A DNA stretch of 48,403 nucleotides from Candidatus Saccharimonadota bacterium (lineage in GTDB: Bacteria; Patescibacteriota; Saccharimonadia; Saccharimonadales; UBA4665), in assembly GCA_014377695.1 (NCBI GenBank), contig JACMPA010000020.1, positions 1 through 48,403 of the forward strand, given 5' to 3'. The notes beneath the pieces are model-generated. The model worked only from the letters and a program-made list of their open reading frames with translations. It made no database searches and was not told where the DNA came from. The translations under genes were made by a program, and so were the position numbers. Positions 42,058 to 48,403 of the stretch are shown piece after piece (position 1 is the stretch's first letter; each line of letters starts with the position of its first letter).

Positions 42058-42066
42058 AGTGTAGCA
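42058..42066 (-). promoter_or_regulatory. Extended -10 box of the HAD gene
   Basis: TGC-TACACT on the minus strand, 6 nt before the GTG start at 42051; it excludes translation from the upstream end of the frame in the same transcript. Confidence 0.55.
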
Positions 42067-42077
42067 CGGAGCAGGAC

Positions 42078-42638
42078 TTACCTGCCTGAACGAATGGCTG
42101 TTGCCCCCACGCCTTGACAAGTAGCCTTAGTAGCCGTCAGTAAAGCTGTAAGTTCCTCTGTCATAATGACACAACGGTTCGCCGTTAGTGGAGCTTTCAT
42201 TTCTGTAGATTGCCATTCTTTTGGTTTGCCAGCTGCATCGACAACATAGCGTTCGATGATTCTATTTCGGCCAGGAATTGTCGAGTCCAAACATACATTA
42301 ACCATGGCATTGTATGGTGCAGTGTGAACGGCAATATGTTCTGATGAGTAGGTAGCGTAAGAGCTAAAATTATGCCTCCCTTCATCTTCGCTACGTGAGA
42401 TGTTCAATACACTAACCTGGTAGTCTGAGTACCGCTTGAGGGTTACAGCATTAGGGGTGCATGCGGTTACTACTATTTTTGAGGTCAACATTCGTCTTCT
42501 TTGAGACTGCATGAGAACCGCTTCAGCGAGTTCGTCTAATCGCTGCAGTCCCTCTAGGGTAGCTGGCAAGAGCTCAAGACCGGACTGGTCCGGTTGGTTA
42601 ATTTCTGACTTTGTATGTTTGCGGCGGAGCAATGGCAT
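42078..42638 (-). CDS. Hypothetical protein
   Basis: 186 residues, soluble, unrecognised. It has a basic, polar start (LLRRKHTKSE), a helix rich in leucine and glutamate (residues 24-47) and a beta-rich core (SKIVVTACTPNAVTLKRY, YATYSSEHIAVHTA, VNVCLDSTIPGRNRIIERYVV). Three widely spaced cysteines. AGAAGGAT is upstream of the ATG. Lies between DUF427 and HAD genes; no role can be inferred. Confidence 0.6.
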   Translation of the reverse strand: MPLLRRKHTKSEINQPDQSGLELLPATLEGLQRLDELAEAVLMQSQRRRMLTSKIVVTACTPNAVTLKRYSDYQVSVLNISRSEDEGRHNFSSYATYSSEHIAVHTAPYNAMVNVCLDSTIPGRNRIIERYVVDAAGKPKEWQSTEMKAPLTANRCVIMTEELTALLTATKATCQGVGATAIRSGR

Positions 42639-42725
42639 GCTTATCCTTCTAAAGGATGTTATACCACACTTAGTCGTATGTATTCAACCGCTGCAGTGCT
42701 TGAGGAAGTTTTGGTAGGTAGTAAA

Positions 42726-43019
42726 TTACTCGGAAAGCTCGATGTGGCTTTTATCAAACGCCAAATAGCCGGTAAAGTCCTTGCCGACACGGTCGATACC
42801 ACTTTGAATTGGCGAATCGTAGCTCCAGGCGGCATCTTTTATGTCGTCCACGTTCCAATACTGGCAGGCACCCTTCCAGGGGCACGTGTATGCTGTTGGG
42901 CTTTTTTCAAGTAGGTCTAGCATGGCACTAGCGGGCGGGAAGTACCAGTTGCCTTCAATGTAAATTAACTCATCCTTGGCTGCTTCGGCGATAACCTGGT
43001 CTTTCAATAGTGCTTTCAT
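42726..43019 (-). CDS. DUF427 domain protein
   Basis: 97 residues. The family landmarks IYIEGNWYFP, YTCPWKGACQYWNV and AAWSYDSP are in order. DUF427 proteins are small and of unknown function; the C-P-W-K-G-x-A motif is its hallmark. AAGAAGGAG lies about 8 nt before the ATG. It follows the alpha/beta hydrolase gene, likely on one transcript. Confidence 0.9.
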   Translation of the reverse strand: MKALLKDQVIAEAAKDELIYIEGNWYFPPASAMLDLLEKSPTAYTCPWKGACQYWNVDDIKDAAWSYDSPIQSGIDRVGKDFTGYLAFDKSHIELSE

Positions 43020-43051
43020 GTGATGTGCTCCTTCTTAATTCTTATTGGCTT

Positions 43052-43867
43052 CTACTGCTTACGATTTTGACGCAATGTGGCTTCCGGTGCAATCAATCCA
43101 GCTAAATACCGCGCGCTCCGCGGTGAGATACCGTGGTTATCAGTTGTTTTATAGAACTTGATGTTTTGGTTATGCTTCAGGCTTTTACGCAGACCGCTCC
43201 TCGGTACTACCGCGTCTAGCCTACCGTGCACGATGTCGGTCTGGATGGCGATGTCCTTTAGTTCCTCGATACTGGTCTGATTGATAATCGTATTGCGCAG
43301 GCTCCGCTCGATCGGCAACCAAGCCTGCTCGCTGACTAAAAACTTTGTCCAGTTCCGCGAAATGGTGGCAACCACTCTGGTCACCGTCAATAGTCCGGCC
43401 GGATTCTTGGCAATTCGCTCATACATATCAACGTAAAACTTTTGGCGTCGGGAGCGCGTCTTGAACTCTGGGATAGCCGCGAATAGCGGGGGCTCATACA
43501 GCAACAACCGCGCTACTCGTTGCGGCAAAGTGGTGGCGACGCGCGTCGCAACTAGACTGCCCATTGAGTGCCCGACCAGTATGCACTCGTGAATACCTTG
43601 TTTGCGCAGCATTTGGACCACTGCCTTAGCCTGGTCGGTCGTCGTGTATTCAATGTAGTCCGGTTTTGGTGAATCGCCGTGCCCGAGGAGGTCAGGCACG
43701 AATATAGTGAATTCATCTTCCGACAGTACTTTTACCAGCGGCTGCCAGAAAGTACAGTCGCTGGCGATGCCGTGCAGCAACACCAGCGCTTTGGAGCCAT
43801 GCCCGAAGCGCTGGAAACTTAATCTAAATGGCCGCCGTAGGCGGCCATGCCAAAATTCATCAAACAT
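43052..43867 (-). CDS. Alpha/beta hydrolase
   Basis: 271 residues. Oxyanion region LVLLHGIASD (about 30-39), nucleophile elbow VGHSMGSLVA with the catalytic serine, aspartate in IVHGRLDAVVP, and histidine in DNHGISP. The cap region (residues about 130-185) is helical. It has no signal peptide; substrate unknown. Leaderless-type promoter. Confidence 0.92.
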   Translation of the reverse strand: MFDEFWHGRLRRPFRLSFQRFGHGSKALVLLHGIASDCTFWQPLVKVLSEDEFTIFVPDLLGHGDSPKPDYIEYTTTDQAKAVVQMLRKQGIHECILVGHSMGSLVATRVATTLPQRVARLLLYEPPLFAAIPEFKTRSRRQKFYVDMYERIAKNPAGLLTVTRVVATISRNWTKFLVSEQAWLPIERSLRNTIINQTSIEELKDIAIQTDIVHGRLDAVVPRSGLRKSLKHNQNIKFYKTTDNHGISPRSARYLAGLIAPEATLRQNRKQ

Positions 43868-43874
43868 AGCTACC

Positions 43875-43880
43875 AGTATA
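43875..43880 (-). promoter_or_regulatory. -10 TATACT of the alpha/beta hydrolase gene
   Basis: TATACT on the minus strand, 7 nt before the ATG at 43867. Confidence 0.55.
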
Positions 43881-43903
43881 CAGTGCTACATCTGGTAACT
43901 AAC

Positions 43904-44911
43904 TTAGGTTCCTGTGACTTGATCGGGATTGTCATCGTCGGCGTCGACGCGCAACCCTTCGAACTCTTCGGTAATTGTTTCCGTAAAGCTTACCTGGGGA
44001 TTTTGACTAGATAATGGCACCATTATAATTTCACCGCTGCGTAACTGACTCGAACTACTTACGTCATGCACGTCTATCGTCATGCACAGTCCGGCACTCA
44101 ATTGCACTAAGTCCGCATTCCTACGTATCGCTTTTCGATCCAAATGAGCTCGCTCGAGCGTACTAAATCCTAAAAATGTGCCCTGGACGATGTCACCCTG
44201 GATTGGTACAAATTCGTGTTCCACGGTATCGCCAAGGATTTGCGGTCGACAACAGTAATCCGCCTCAAGCATAACCTCAGCTTCAAATAATCCAACCTGG
44301 GCATCAGTATTCCTCAGTAATCCATCAACTTTCTGCTGTTGTCTATGTAGAGAAAGTCGCCTAAAAGCAGTTGAGCGTAATAGCGTAATCAGTTGTTTAG
44401 AGGCATTGTTAATCATTTCGCCACGCCGCTCGTAATTAATCACACTATTTTCATGCGGGCCATAATCGATAACTGCGCCCTCGACCTCCACGGCCGGAAC
44501 TATCGATGAGTCAGTATCAAAAAACGCATACAAATCAGTAACCCGTTCCATCACAGGGTGTGGATCAGATTTTACCGAACTAATGTGGAATTTATAGTAC
44601 AGGCGGTAGTATCCGGAGCCTACGAAATCATAGGCCGCAAAACCTCGGCTGTATCCAGTTGTGTCAAACTGCCCTGAGGCTATTTCGACCGCGCCATCCT
44701 CATCGGGACGTGGAAACACTGCTTTGCCAGAAACATCACATATATCATCCTCGAAGGGCCACATGCAGTCGAGTTCATAGACCGCTTCTTGGGCTAACTG
44801 CGTTGCTTCCTCGCCGCTTGTAATTGCCAGGCGGAGTTCCCAATCTCTGAGCAGTTCATTAAAGGCAGCGAAACCTTCTTGCTCAGCGATTGGTAACTGC
44901 TCGTAGCTCAT
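43904..44911 (-). CDS. Hypothetical acidic protein
   Basis: 335 residues, soluble, not recognised. Long helices at the start (LPIAEQEGFAAFNELLRDWELRLAI), then an aromatic-rich beta segment (GYYRLYYKFHISSV), a basic helix (LRSTAFRRLSLHRQQQKV) and a very acidic C-terminus (DADDDNPD). No transmembrane segment. TATGCT lies 9 nt before the ATG, fitting the leaderless pattern. No function can be inferred from its neighbours. Confidence 0.6.
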   Translation of the reverse strand: MSYEQLPIAEQEGFAAFNELLRDWELRLAITSGEEATQLAQEAVYELDCMWPFEDDICDVSGKAVFPRPDEDGAVEIASGQFDTTGYSRGFAAYDFVGSGYYRLYYKFHISSVKSDPHPVMERVTDLYAFFDTDSSIVPAVEVEGAVIDYGPHENSVINYERRGEMINNASKQLITLLRSTAFRRLSLHRQQQKVDGLLRNTDAQVGLFEAEVMLEADYCCRPQILGDTVEHEFVPIQGDIVQGTFLGFSTLERAHLDRKAIRRNADLVQLSAGLCMTIDVHDVSSSSQLRSGEIIMVPLSSQNPQVSFTETITEEFEGLRVDADDDNPDQVTGT

Positions 44912-44969
44912 ATTGGGTTAAGCATACGACCCATGACCCTTCGATGCAAGCTATAGTCCAAAATGGTAC

Positions 44970-45539
44970 TTAGCGAGCAGATTTTAAAAGGCGGGCGAAC
45001 CATAGGAGTTCGTCAAATAGTTTGCCGAGCGATGTCTCGTAGCGTTCCCGGAACTCTTCCTTGATTGCACCTTGGTCGTCAAATATATCTTGGACATGCG
45101 GGAAGTAGACATCCCAGCTCATTACTACCAACCCGGTCTCGCGGATGGCCGGTACTAGTGATTCTACTGCTCGGACACCACCCCAAGCCCCAGAACTAGC
45201 TCCGGCGAGTCCGATTGGCTTGTGATTATACAGTGACAGCTCGCTGTCGAGCATCCGCTTGAGGCTGCCGGGAAAGCTGTGATTGTATTCCGGTACAACG
45301 ACAAAGAACGCATCGGCTTGTTCGACTATTGCGCTATAGCGTGGATCCTTGCCTTCTGGGTCGTTGCCATCACCCGGGAAGTTAAAATCGATTGGATCGA
45401 CAAAAATCACTTCAACGTCCGGCAATTTACCGGCAAAGTCTGCAATGTACTGCGCTGCCTTGATTGATTCGCGTTGGACGCGGGTTGTGCCACCCAATAC
45501 AGCGATCGTTATTTTAGAGTCAGTGGTACCGTTATTCAT
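44970..45539 (-). CDS. NADPH-dependent FMN reductase
   Basis: 189 residues. The flavodoxin-like fold shows VLGGTTRVQRESIKAA as the phosphate-binding loop, a middle FFVVVPEYNHSFPGSLKRMLD as the conserved P-E-Y-N-x-S-x-P-x-x-L-K and GLAGASSGAWGGVRA as the third loop. It reduces FMN or quinones. AAGGGG is 10 or so nt before the ATG. Gene context gives no partner. Confidence 0.93.
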   Translation of the reverse strand: MNNGTTDSKITIAVLGGTTRVQRESIKAAQYIADFAGKLPDVEVIFVDPIDFNFPGDGNDPEGKDPRYSAIVEQADAFFVVVPEYNHSFPGSLKRMLDSELSLYNHKPIGLAGASSGAWGGVRAVESLVPAIRETGLVVMSWDVYFPHVQDIFDDQGAIKEEFRERYETSLGKLFDELLWFARLLKSAR

Positions 45540-45640
45540 ATAGTCATATCCCCTTAATGGTTACAGCATACAGTGCGAGCTATCTAGTGTATAGCGATAA
45601 TTAGCTTGAATAAACCGCACACCACAGTTACGCTTTAGTG

Positions 45641-46201
45641 ATGTTGCATCAAACAGAAAGCAGTATGCGCACGGTACGGCGCATCGAAGCCAAACTAGCT
45701 CCTATATTTATCGATAAAGCGCCCAAGCTGCCGATCAAGGCCAAGAAGCTGTTGATAGTCTGCCTGCCTGGATTGGCGCTACTAAGCAGTGTTTTCGCTT
45801 TTTACTCAGTCTACAGTCTATGGCAATGGGCACATCAGCCTAGTGGTGCTGGTATGTATGTCCAACAGCTCTGCAAGGCTTATACTGATCAAACAGCCGG
45901 AGCTTGTACAACAGCTGTTAGTTCGAGGTTAACTTTTTGGGTGTGGTTGGGTTTGAGTATCTCATTCATTCAGGGTATTTTGTACGGTATGGCCTTCCCG
46001 AAACTTCGCCGCAGGCTAGAATTTGGCTGGTACATACTTTTGGCGTGCGTGTTTGGTGATATTTTATATGTTATTTGCGATGTATTTACAGAGTACGGAA
46101 GCAATACCGATGTACTAGGTAGCATTGTAGGCATAATTATAAGTTTGTGGATCCTTTTCCAGATCCGCGGCGCATATACCCGTGAACCGGTAGCAAAGTA
46201 A
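45641..46201 (+). CDS. Hypothetical four-helix membrane protein
   Basis: 186 residues with hydrophobic segments at about 38-63, 97-118, 128-147 and 158-176. The first extracellular loop has a cysteine pair (QLCKAY, GACTTA) that could form a disulfide. Not recognised. ATG at 45641 is favoured over GTG 45638; TACGCT lies 6 nt before it. Its stop is 1 nt from that of the convergent metallopeptidase. Confidence 0.65.
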   Translation: MLHQTESSMRTVRRIEAKLAPIFIDKAPKLPIKAKKLLIVCLPGLALLSSVFAFYSVYSLWQWAHQPSGAGMYVQQLCKAYTDQTAGACTTAVSSRLTFWVWLGLSISFIQGILYGMAFPKLRRRLEFGWYILLACVFGDILYVICDVFTEYGSNTDVLGSIVGIIISLWILFQIRGAYTREPVAK

Positions 46202-46202
46202 T

Positions 46203-46571
46203 CTATTCTAATTCGTGGATGCGGTCGTGATTTAAGCCGTAATAATGGGCGACTTCGTGCCACAACGTGTGCTTAATCTGCTCTTTTAGAGCAGCTTCGT
46301 CGTCGCTAGACCCTAGAATAGGTAGTTTAAACAGTGTTATACGGTCTGGCAGTGTCGGTGACTGCCCTTGTCGGAACGGCAGTGGTACGCCCTCGTAGAG
46401 GCCGTAGAGCGATTGATCGGGCGACAGATCGAGTTTTACCCGTTGATCGGGTGTCGGTTCATCTTCGAATAGAATAGCTACATTTTTGAGGTGGTCTAAT
46501 GACTTCTGGGGTAATTCACCTAAAGCATTATCTATCAGTTGCTGGAATCGTTCATCTGTTAATTCTTGCAT
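46203..46571 (-). CDS. Minimal zincin metallopeptidase (DUF1025-like)
   Basis: 122 residues. LWHEVAHYYG puts the HExxH zinc motif at 105-109 close to the C-terminus, and the PDQSLYGLYEG with VPL and PDRITLFKLPI precedes it, the order of the COG3824 minimal gluzincin family. A third ligand may be the terminal D or E (HDRIHELE). Cytosolic. A long inverted repeat spans its promoter. Confidence 0.9.
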   Translation of the reverse strand: MQELTDERFQQLIDNALGELPQKSLDHLKNVAILFEDEPTPDQRVKLDLSPDQSLYGLYEGVPLPFRQGQSPTLPDRITLFKLPILGSSDDEAALKEQIKHTLWHEVAHYYGLNHDRIHELE

Positions 46572-46574
46572 AAT

Positions 46575-46601
46575 CCAATACTATACTAAATATAGTATTG
46601 G
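46575..46601. promoter_or_regulatory. Perfect 11-bp inverted repeat over the metallopeptidase promoter
   Basis: CCAATACTATA and its exact complement flank CTAAA. The -10 TATAGT (46580-46585) lies inside the left arm, 8 nt before the ATG, so a bound dimer would block transcription. The same DNA could fold as a weak hairpin. Confidence 0.7.
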
Positions 46602-46658
46602 CGCAATGCGCTTCAGTCGCTGCTGTTAATGAGTTCGAACATCGGTTTTGTATGTGCG

Positions 46659-47090
46659 TCAATTTGCTGGGGCTTCATCATCGGGTCGGCGCACCCATGA
46701 CAAACGTGTACCATAGGGTGGTGGTGGCGGAGCGTTGGCAATGCAAGCGCCATGATCATGCCTATCATAAATATGTCGAGCTTGGTCATACACATAGCCG
46801 GAAAAAGAATCATGGTCTAGGTCAAACTCTGCGTCGCGCGTAATGTTGAGTCGTGTATCGCCATTATCCACTATAAGCTCGAACTGGCTGACGATAAAGT
46901 TCTCCGGACGATTTGCAAAGAATGTCAGCATTATAGGGTTGAGTTCTAATGGTCCGGAGAATATGTCCTGTCTGGCAAACCACTTTGTAAATCTGCTTTG
47001 CTGTAAAGAAACGCCAGCTTCGATTTCACAGATATCATGTACAAAATTGAACATCTCACCTTTTAGACCGGTGCCATAATCAACACGCAT
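46659..47090 (-). CDS. Hypothetical protein downstream of lysK
   Basis: 143 residues, unrecognised. It has an N-terminal helix (VHDICEIEAGVSLQQSRF), a beta-rich middle (FIVSQFELIVDNGDTRLNI) and a histidine- and proline-rich tail (DRHDHG, PPPPPYG). Strong AAGGAG 7 nt before the ATG at 47090, and the gene lies 11 nt behind the lysyl-tRNA synthetase stop, so both share a transcript. Confidence 0.6.
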   Translation of the reverse strand: MRVDYGTGLKGEMFNFVHDICEIEAGVSLQQSRFTKWFARQDIFSGPLELNPIMLTFFANRPENFIVSQFELIVDNGDTRLNITRDAEFDLDHDSFSGYVYDQARHIYDRHDHGACIANAPPPPPYGTRLSWVRRPDDEAPAN

Positions 47091-47101
47091 GCGCTTGCTC
47101 C

Positions 47102-48403
47102 TTAGCTCACAAGTTTTAATCTGTTAATGAGCCATTCGCGAGGTAGGATGCTTAGGAACCAACCAGCACGGGGGCCTTGAGTTTTGCCGATGATAAGACT
47201 GTAGAGGGCCGCGAACATGGCTTTTGGCTCAAGGCCACTAGAGTTCTTGCACTCGTATATTGCATTGTGGAACCAGGCACCGTCAGCATCTCTTGGAGCG
47301 ACAAGCACCTTCTCTGCTAAGAGATTAAAAAAGATACTTTCTTGCTCTGTAAAGCCAGCATCACTTAGCTCGCGGCGCAGTTCAAATTTTACGTCTTCTG
47401 GAGCCCGTAACTTTAACCATTGGTCGATAAACTTTAACTCTTCACGGATGATATCGGCGTCTTCACGAGCCGCATCAGCGTGCTCGGTGCGACTAATAAC
47501 GTCGATGGTTTTATCGACGTCCTTTAGTGCCGATTGGTAGCTAGCTACCAGGTGACTAAATGGCACACGGCTGACTGTTTGCTGCTCAATGCCGCGCATA
47601 CTTAGGTACAAAAGCTGCTCTTCACTCGCCGACTTTTCCGGTTTGGCGGTTAGCGCAGCAAAATCATCCATCAACTGCACCACCCCTTCGACAGGGTCAA
47701 AGTAAATTGGACGGTTCAAAGGTGAGCGGAAGATAAAGTAGCGGATGACTTCGGCTGGCATAATCTGAGCACCCTCTAGGGCGCTGATAGCCGTGCCCTT
47801 GCTGGCCGACATCTTTTTGGTATCTCCGACCATGTGGATCGAGTCGTATGCCACTGGCAATGGCGGGTCAGTCTTAAAGACATCCTTCATAATTTGGACA
47901 CCAGTGTCATATGAACCGCCGGCACTGGCGTGTTCCCGACCAAACGGTTCGGCGTGAATTTGTAATTGCCACCAGCGGGCGGGCCAATCGAGGCGCCAGT
48001 CGAGTTTTACCTCACCCTTTTCATAATTAGCAGCTTGCTCAGCGCCGTCCTTGTCGATGTATTGTACCGTCTTGGCAGTAGTATCGATGCTCACAAACTG
48101 GCGGTTCTTTAGCCGGCCGCCCTCTAATATCTGGACTGGCGTCCAATGCTCATCCAGCTTGCGGTTGGAAATTGATTCTAAGGCCTGCTTAATCTCTGGG
48201 ATGTGCCCCAAGCAAAGTTCAATTGCCGGAACGTACCAGCCGCTGCGATATTTGGGGTGCGAAAGCACAAATTCGACATCAATGTGGAGCGCGGTGCAAC
48301 TATCCTTTAATCCTTGGAGGAAGTGGTCAGCGTATGACTCACCGGCTGCACCGGACGGTGATGGCACATCACACAGTGGCATACCAAGGTACTGGCTCCA
48401 CTC
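47102..48403 (-). CDS. lysK: Class I lysyl-tRNA synthetase, 3' part
   Basis: 434 codons to the window edge; the N-terminus and HIGH motif lie beyond it. The fragment begins EWSQYLGMPLCDVPSPSG and has KKMSASKGTAIS, the class I KMSKS loop, then the helical bundle (RYFIFRSPLNRPI). This is the archaeal-type enzyme (COG1384) rather than the usual class II LysS. The strongest distinguishing points are SYADHFLQGLK and FGREHASAGGSYDTG. The frame is open through 48403, so an apparent ATG at 48382 is internal. Confidence 0.95.
   Translation of the reverse strand, partial: EWSQYLGMPLCDVPSPSGAAGESYADHFLQGLKDSCTALHIDVEFVLSHPKYRSGWYVPAIELCLGHIPEIKQALESISNRKLDEHWTPVQILEGGRLKNRQFVSIDTTAKTVQYIDKDGAEQAANYEKGEVKLDWRLDWPARWWQLQIHAEPFGREHASAGGSYDTGVQIMKDVFKTDPPLPVAYDSIHMVGDTKKMSASKGTAISALEGAQIMPAEVIRYFIFRSPLNRPIYFDPVEGVVQLMDDFAALTAKPEKSASEEQLLYLSMRGIEQQTVSRVPFSHLVASYQSALKDVDKTIDVISRTEHADAAREDADIIREELKFIDQWLKLRAPEDVKFELRRELSDAGFTEQESIFFNLLAEKVLVAPRDADGAWFHNAIYECKNSSGLEPKAMFAALYSLIIGKTQGPRAGWFLSILPREWLINRLKLVS

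Noticed and set aside
46613-46813. Methionine- and histidine-rich 66-residue frame
   Set aside because: Overlaps the coding frame of the 46659-47090 gene and lacks its own signals; a shadow.

Overview
The window reads as a chromosome segment of a small-genome Candidate Phyla Radiation (Patescibacteria) bacterium, most likely a Candidatus Saccharibacteria (TM7) relative. This is inferred from the mix of compact tightly packed genes, monoderm-type cell-wall genes (FtsEX with a secreted CHAP hydrolase, S41 protease, Rpf-like muralytic enzyme), an archaeal-style class I lysyl-tRNA synthetase, single-chain glycyl-tRNA synthetase, short HPF, and many short unique proteins. UGA is a stop codon (several genes end in TGA, and RF2 with its SPF and GGQ motifs is present), which argues against Gracilibacteria and Absconditabacteria. 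No rRNA, tRNA, CRISPR array, insertion sequence or prophage was seen.

Layout. 1-9231: small enzymes and membrane proteins (edge-truncated YdeN-like hydrolase, LURP-one-like protein, Pif1-HRDC helicase, NYN nuclease, Nudix, flavodoxin, PPOX-type protein, peptide deformylase, PspC, PsiE, RNase H) ending with an orphan KwaB-like protein. 9232-10488: a long regulatory leader and a secreted LysM-Rpf protein with hairpins behind it. 10627-20531: glycyl-tRNA synthetase, a recO operon headed by a degenerate histidine kinase and a degenerate receiver, an operon of flippase-like protein, exonuclease VII and a methyltransferase, and a Trm11-like methyltransferase coupled to ribosomal protein L27. 20548-23624: an accessory-looking island with a Fic-like protein lacking the catalytic histidine, a phosphoribosyltransferase-like protein, and an ORF broken by one in-frame TAG; the first two share almost the same promoter and an identical inverted-repeat operator. 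23669-37002: an intact receiver, CTP synthase, and a block read right to left as hpf, secA, M16 peptidase, prfB, broken zinc-finger gene, ftsE, ftsX, CHAP hydrolase, unknown, S41 protease, which recalls the Bacillus order hpf-secA-prfB-ftsEX-ctpB. 37097-48403: LMW phosphatase, seryl-tRNA synthetase, Cas4-like nuclease, TM2-pilin fusion, HAD phosphatase, hydrolases, a flavin reductase, a zinc metallopeptidase and the 3' part of class I lysyl-tRNA synthetase.

The most general observation is promoter architecture: in well over a dozen first-in-operon genes a -10 box (often the extended form TGC-TATAAT) lies only 6-9 nt before the start codon, which predicts leaderless mRNAs, whereas operon-internal genes have Shine-Dalgarno sequences or 4-bp stop/start overlaps. 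That rule was used to correct several start codons (ctpA, serS, the HAD gene, the PQ-loop-like protein). Best candidates for undescribed biology are the Fic-like/PRTase-like pair under one operator, the pseudo-kinase/pseudo-receiver pair fused translationally to recO, the orphan KwaB-like protein, and the TM2-pilin fusion.
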